24,919 nt of DNA. It comes from an uncultured Alphaproteobacteria bacterium (GTDB lineage: Bacteria > Pseudomonadota > Alphaproteobacteria > HIMB59 > GCA-002718135). The DNA lies in NCBI GenBank assembly GCA_902619055.1, contig CACNCW010000010.1:1-24919 (forward strand). The letters are read 5' to 3'. Each line of letters opens with the position of its first letter. Positions within the stretch are counted from its first letter, which is position 1. This document shows positions 23,558-24,919 of this stretch, one piece after another. The notes beneath the pieces were generated by a model. That model was not told where the DNA came from. It searched no databases and worked only from the letters and a program-made list of their open reading frames with translations. A program made the translations under genes and the position numbers.

Positions 23558-24498
23558 GGTAATAACGATAATTTAGCTTTAAGTAATTGAAAAAATTTTT
23601 CATCATTAGCTTCATTCATCACAAAACAATTTACTGGTCTTTTAGTAACACCTAGCCAATCAACAATAGTCTCCCCTCTTGTTAATTCAGAATTTTCTTC
23701 AACTGTGACATTAACTTCTTTTCCACTAAAAATAGACGGATCTAATAAATATGCAATAACACATGGGTCATGCAAAGGAGTTTCCTCAGTTTCGTATAAT
23801 TCTTTATGAAATATTGTATAAAATTCCATTAGTTCTCCAAAAAACTTAGAACTTTTATTTTTATTTTCATTCATTGATTTGATAATTTTTGAATTTACAT
23901 TTACCTGATGAGTAACATCTAAACCCATCATTGTTAAAGGAATGCCTGATTCTAAAACAATATTAGCCGCGTGTGGATCCACATAAATATTAAATTCAGC
24001 TGATGGTGTAGTATTTCCTAAGCACATAGCAGCTCCACCCATAAAAACTATTTCTTTTATATTTTCTTTAATAGACGGATCTTTTTTTAAACTTAAGGCA
24101 ATATTTGTAAGAGGTCCTGTTGGACATAAATAAATTTGCTCTGTTAAAGATTTACAAGTTTCTACTATGAAATCAACTGCATGTTTTTCTTGAGGTTTAT
24201 AATTTGTATCTATTATTATAGGATCACCTTTTTTATCTAATCCGGTTTTTCCATGAACATATTCAGCTGTAAATAATTCATAATGAATAGGTTTATTTGC
24301 ACCAGAGTAAACTTTAATGTCCGTTCTTTCAATTAACGTACAAACTTTTAGAGCGTTATTTACTGTATTATTTAAACCACTATTTCCACCGACACAGGTG
24401 ATACCCAGTATGTCAATCTCTTTAGAGGAAGCAGCTAACATTATTGCTACAGCATCATCATGACCTGGATCACAATCTAAAATTATTTTTTTAGTCAT
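23554..24498 (-). CDS. Inosine/uridine-preferring nucleoside hydrolase (IunH family)
   Basis: The 314-residue nucleoside hydrolase has the calcium-binding N-terminus ILDCDPGHDDAVAIMLA; the common DTDPGIDDA reads DCDPGHDDA. GITCVGGN, CPTGPLTNIA, VFMGGAAM, AEFNIYVDPHAANIV, MGLDVTHQV and the C-terminal LHDPCVIAYLLDP are also present. Together these give the complete ribose and metal site, so N-glycosidic cleavage of ribonucleosides to base and ribose is expected. The base preference is open. The true start is ATG 24498 (MTKKIILDCD); the longer frame overlaps the end of the dioxygenase gene in another frame. The eight-base overlap with the dioxygenase stop indicates co-transcription, and the neighbouring psuKG pair makes this a nucleoside salvage locus. 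Confidence 0.92.
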   Translation of the reverse strand: MTKKIILDCDPGHDDAVAIMLAASSKEIDILGITCVGGNSGLNNTVNNALKVCTLIERTDIKVYSGANKPIHYELFTAEYVHGKTGLDKKGDPIIIDTNYKPQEKHAVDFIVETCKSLTEQIYLCPTGPLTNIALSLKKDPSIKENIKEIVFMGGAAMCLGNTTPSAEFNIYVDPHAANIVLESGIPLTMMGLDVTHQVNVNSKIIKSMNENKNKSSKFFGELMEFYTIFHKELYETEETPLHDPCVIAYLLDPSIFSGKEVNVTVEENSELTRGETIVDWLGVTKRPVNCFVMNEANDEKFFQLLKAKLSLLP

Positions 24499-24919
24499 TA
24501 ATAAAACTTTTAAGAGGTATTGAAGATCTTTGTAACCAATTCCATTCAGGATATTCGTTGTTATTATCAATGACATGAATTGTGTAAGCATGTCTTGATT
24601 TTAAACTTGTGTTCTCACATGAATAATGAGGAAGTCTACCATGTAATAAAACAAGTGATCCTTTTTTTACTTCTACAAAAGTATCAGTTTCAGGAAATGG
24701 CTCATCATTTAGATCTATCATTTGCATTTTACCGTCTACTTTTTTAAAAAGTTTTCTTAATGGGCCTTTATGACCTCCACTTGCAACTTGTAAACATCCG
24801 TTTGTTTTATTTGCATCTTCTAATGCAAACCAGAAACCGATAGTACTTTCTGGTTCAGTATATAAAAAAGTAGAATCTTGATGGCAAACTACTTCACCAC
24901 CTATTTTAGGTTGTTTAAA
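24491..24919 (-). CDS. Phytanoyl-CoA dioxygenase (PhyH)-family oxygenase, C-terminal part
   Basis: The frame is open to the right edge; about 142 residues are visible, probably half of the protein. The iron-binding HxD is in VCHQDSTFLYTEPES, followed by IGFWFALEDANKTNGCLQVASGGHKG, a typical PhyH core. The distal His is in GSLVLLHGRLPHYS and a 2-oxoglutarate-binding Arg in SRHAYTIHVID. The facial triad thus appears complete, giving a Fe(II)/2-oxoglutarate-dependent hydroxylase. The pattern recalls PhyH-domain protein 1 (PHYHD1-like) rather than halogenases, since the HxD Asp is kept. Substrate is unknown. It lies upstream of the nucleoside hydrolase with an eight-base overlap. Confidence 0.88.
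   Translation of the reverse strand, partial: FKQPKIGGEVVCHQDSTFLYTEPESTIGFWFALEDANKTNGCLQVASGGHKGPLRKLFKKVDGKMQMIDLNDEPFPETDTFVEVKKGSLVLLHGRLPHYSCENTSLKSRHAYTIHVIDNNNEYPEWNWLQRSSIPLKSFIND

Noticed and set aside
24499..24591. Longer N-terminus for the nucleoside hydrolase
   Set aside because: The first 31 codons overlap the dioxygenase coding end in another frame, and the family N-terminus begins at the ATG at 24498.
1..24919. CRISPR array, insertion sequence, prophage, tRNA or rRNA
   Set aside because: No direct-repeat array, transposase, integrase, terminal inverted repeat or RNA gene signature was seen on either strand.

Overview
The window is a very gene-dense, strongly AT-rich bacterial segment (well under one-third G+C by eye). 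It holds 28 supported protein genes and no RNA gene, insertion sequence, prophage or CRISPR array. Many genes abut or overlap by 1 to 20 bases, and no gap exceeds about 75 bases. Family content (secD-yajC next to a DUF815 ATPase, malate thiokinase plus malyl-CoA lyase, DUF4864, a PhyH dioxygenase, a pterin/flavin-like cluster) suggests a streamlined marine alphaproteobacterium of the SAR11/HIMB59/AEGEAN-169 kind. The group is an inference; the window has no marker that fixes it.

Layout. 1-2555: 5'-terminal part of secD (runs off the left edge) and yajC on the minus strand, divergent from a DUF815 P-loop ATPase. 2557-6756: a secreted FKBP isomerase fused to a rhodanese-like domain, an EamA permease, acylphosphatase, a class III aminotransferase and a second EamA permease. 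6761-13139: a peroxiredoxin, then the most unusual region, which encodes a GTP cyclohydrolase II with a degenerate DHBP-synthase half, a stand-alone RibD-C-type reductase, a methyltransferase, a GT4-like glycosyltransferase, a 6-pyruvoyl-tetrahydropterin-synthase-like protein with a changed active site, a dehydrogenase lacking the catalytic zinc ligand, and a creatininase-family amidohydrolase. Together these look like a pathway from GTP to a modified, probably glycosylated and perhaps methylated, pterin- or flavin-like small molecule.

13163-18739: a histidine phosphatase, a 45-residue membrane protein, then mtkB, mtkA and mcl (read mcl-mtkA-mtkB-small protein in transcription order). This is the malate thiokinase/malyl-CoA lyase module of the serine cycle, although the two ligase subunits would easily be called succinyl-CoA synthetase. 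A YedK/HMCES protein, a DUF4864 secreted protein and a LysE/ArgO-type exporter follow. 18726-24919: a large three-domain fusion (aminoglycoside-phosphotransferase-like kinase, M23 peptidase, class III aminotransferase), divergent from a psuK-psuG pair for pseudouridine breakdown, then a nucleoside hydrolase and the 3' part of a PhyH-type dioxygenase (5' end beyond the right edge).

Architecture. The strand changes 14 times. All seven convergent junctions lie between an 18-base overlap and a 23-base gap, leaving little room for intrinsic terminators. The seven divergent junctions have gaps of 75, 53, 24, 36, 13, 35 and 1 bases, so several promoters must sit inside the neighbouring coding sequence.
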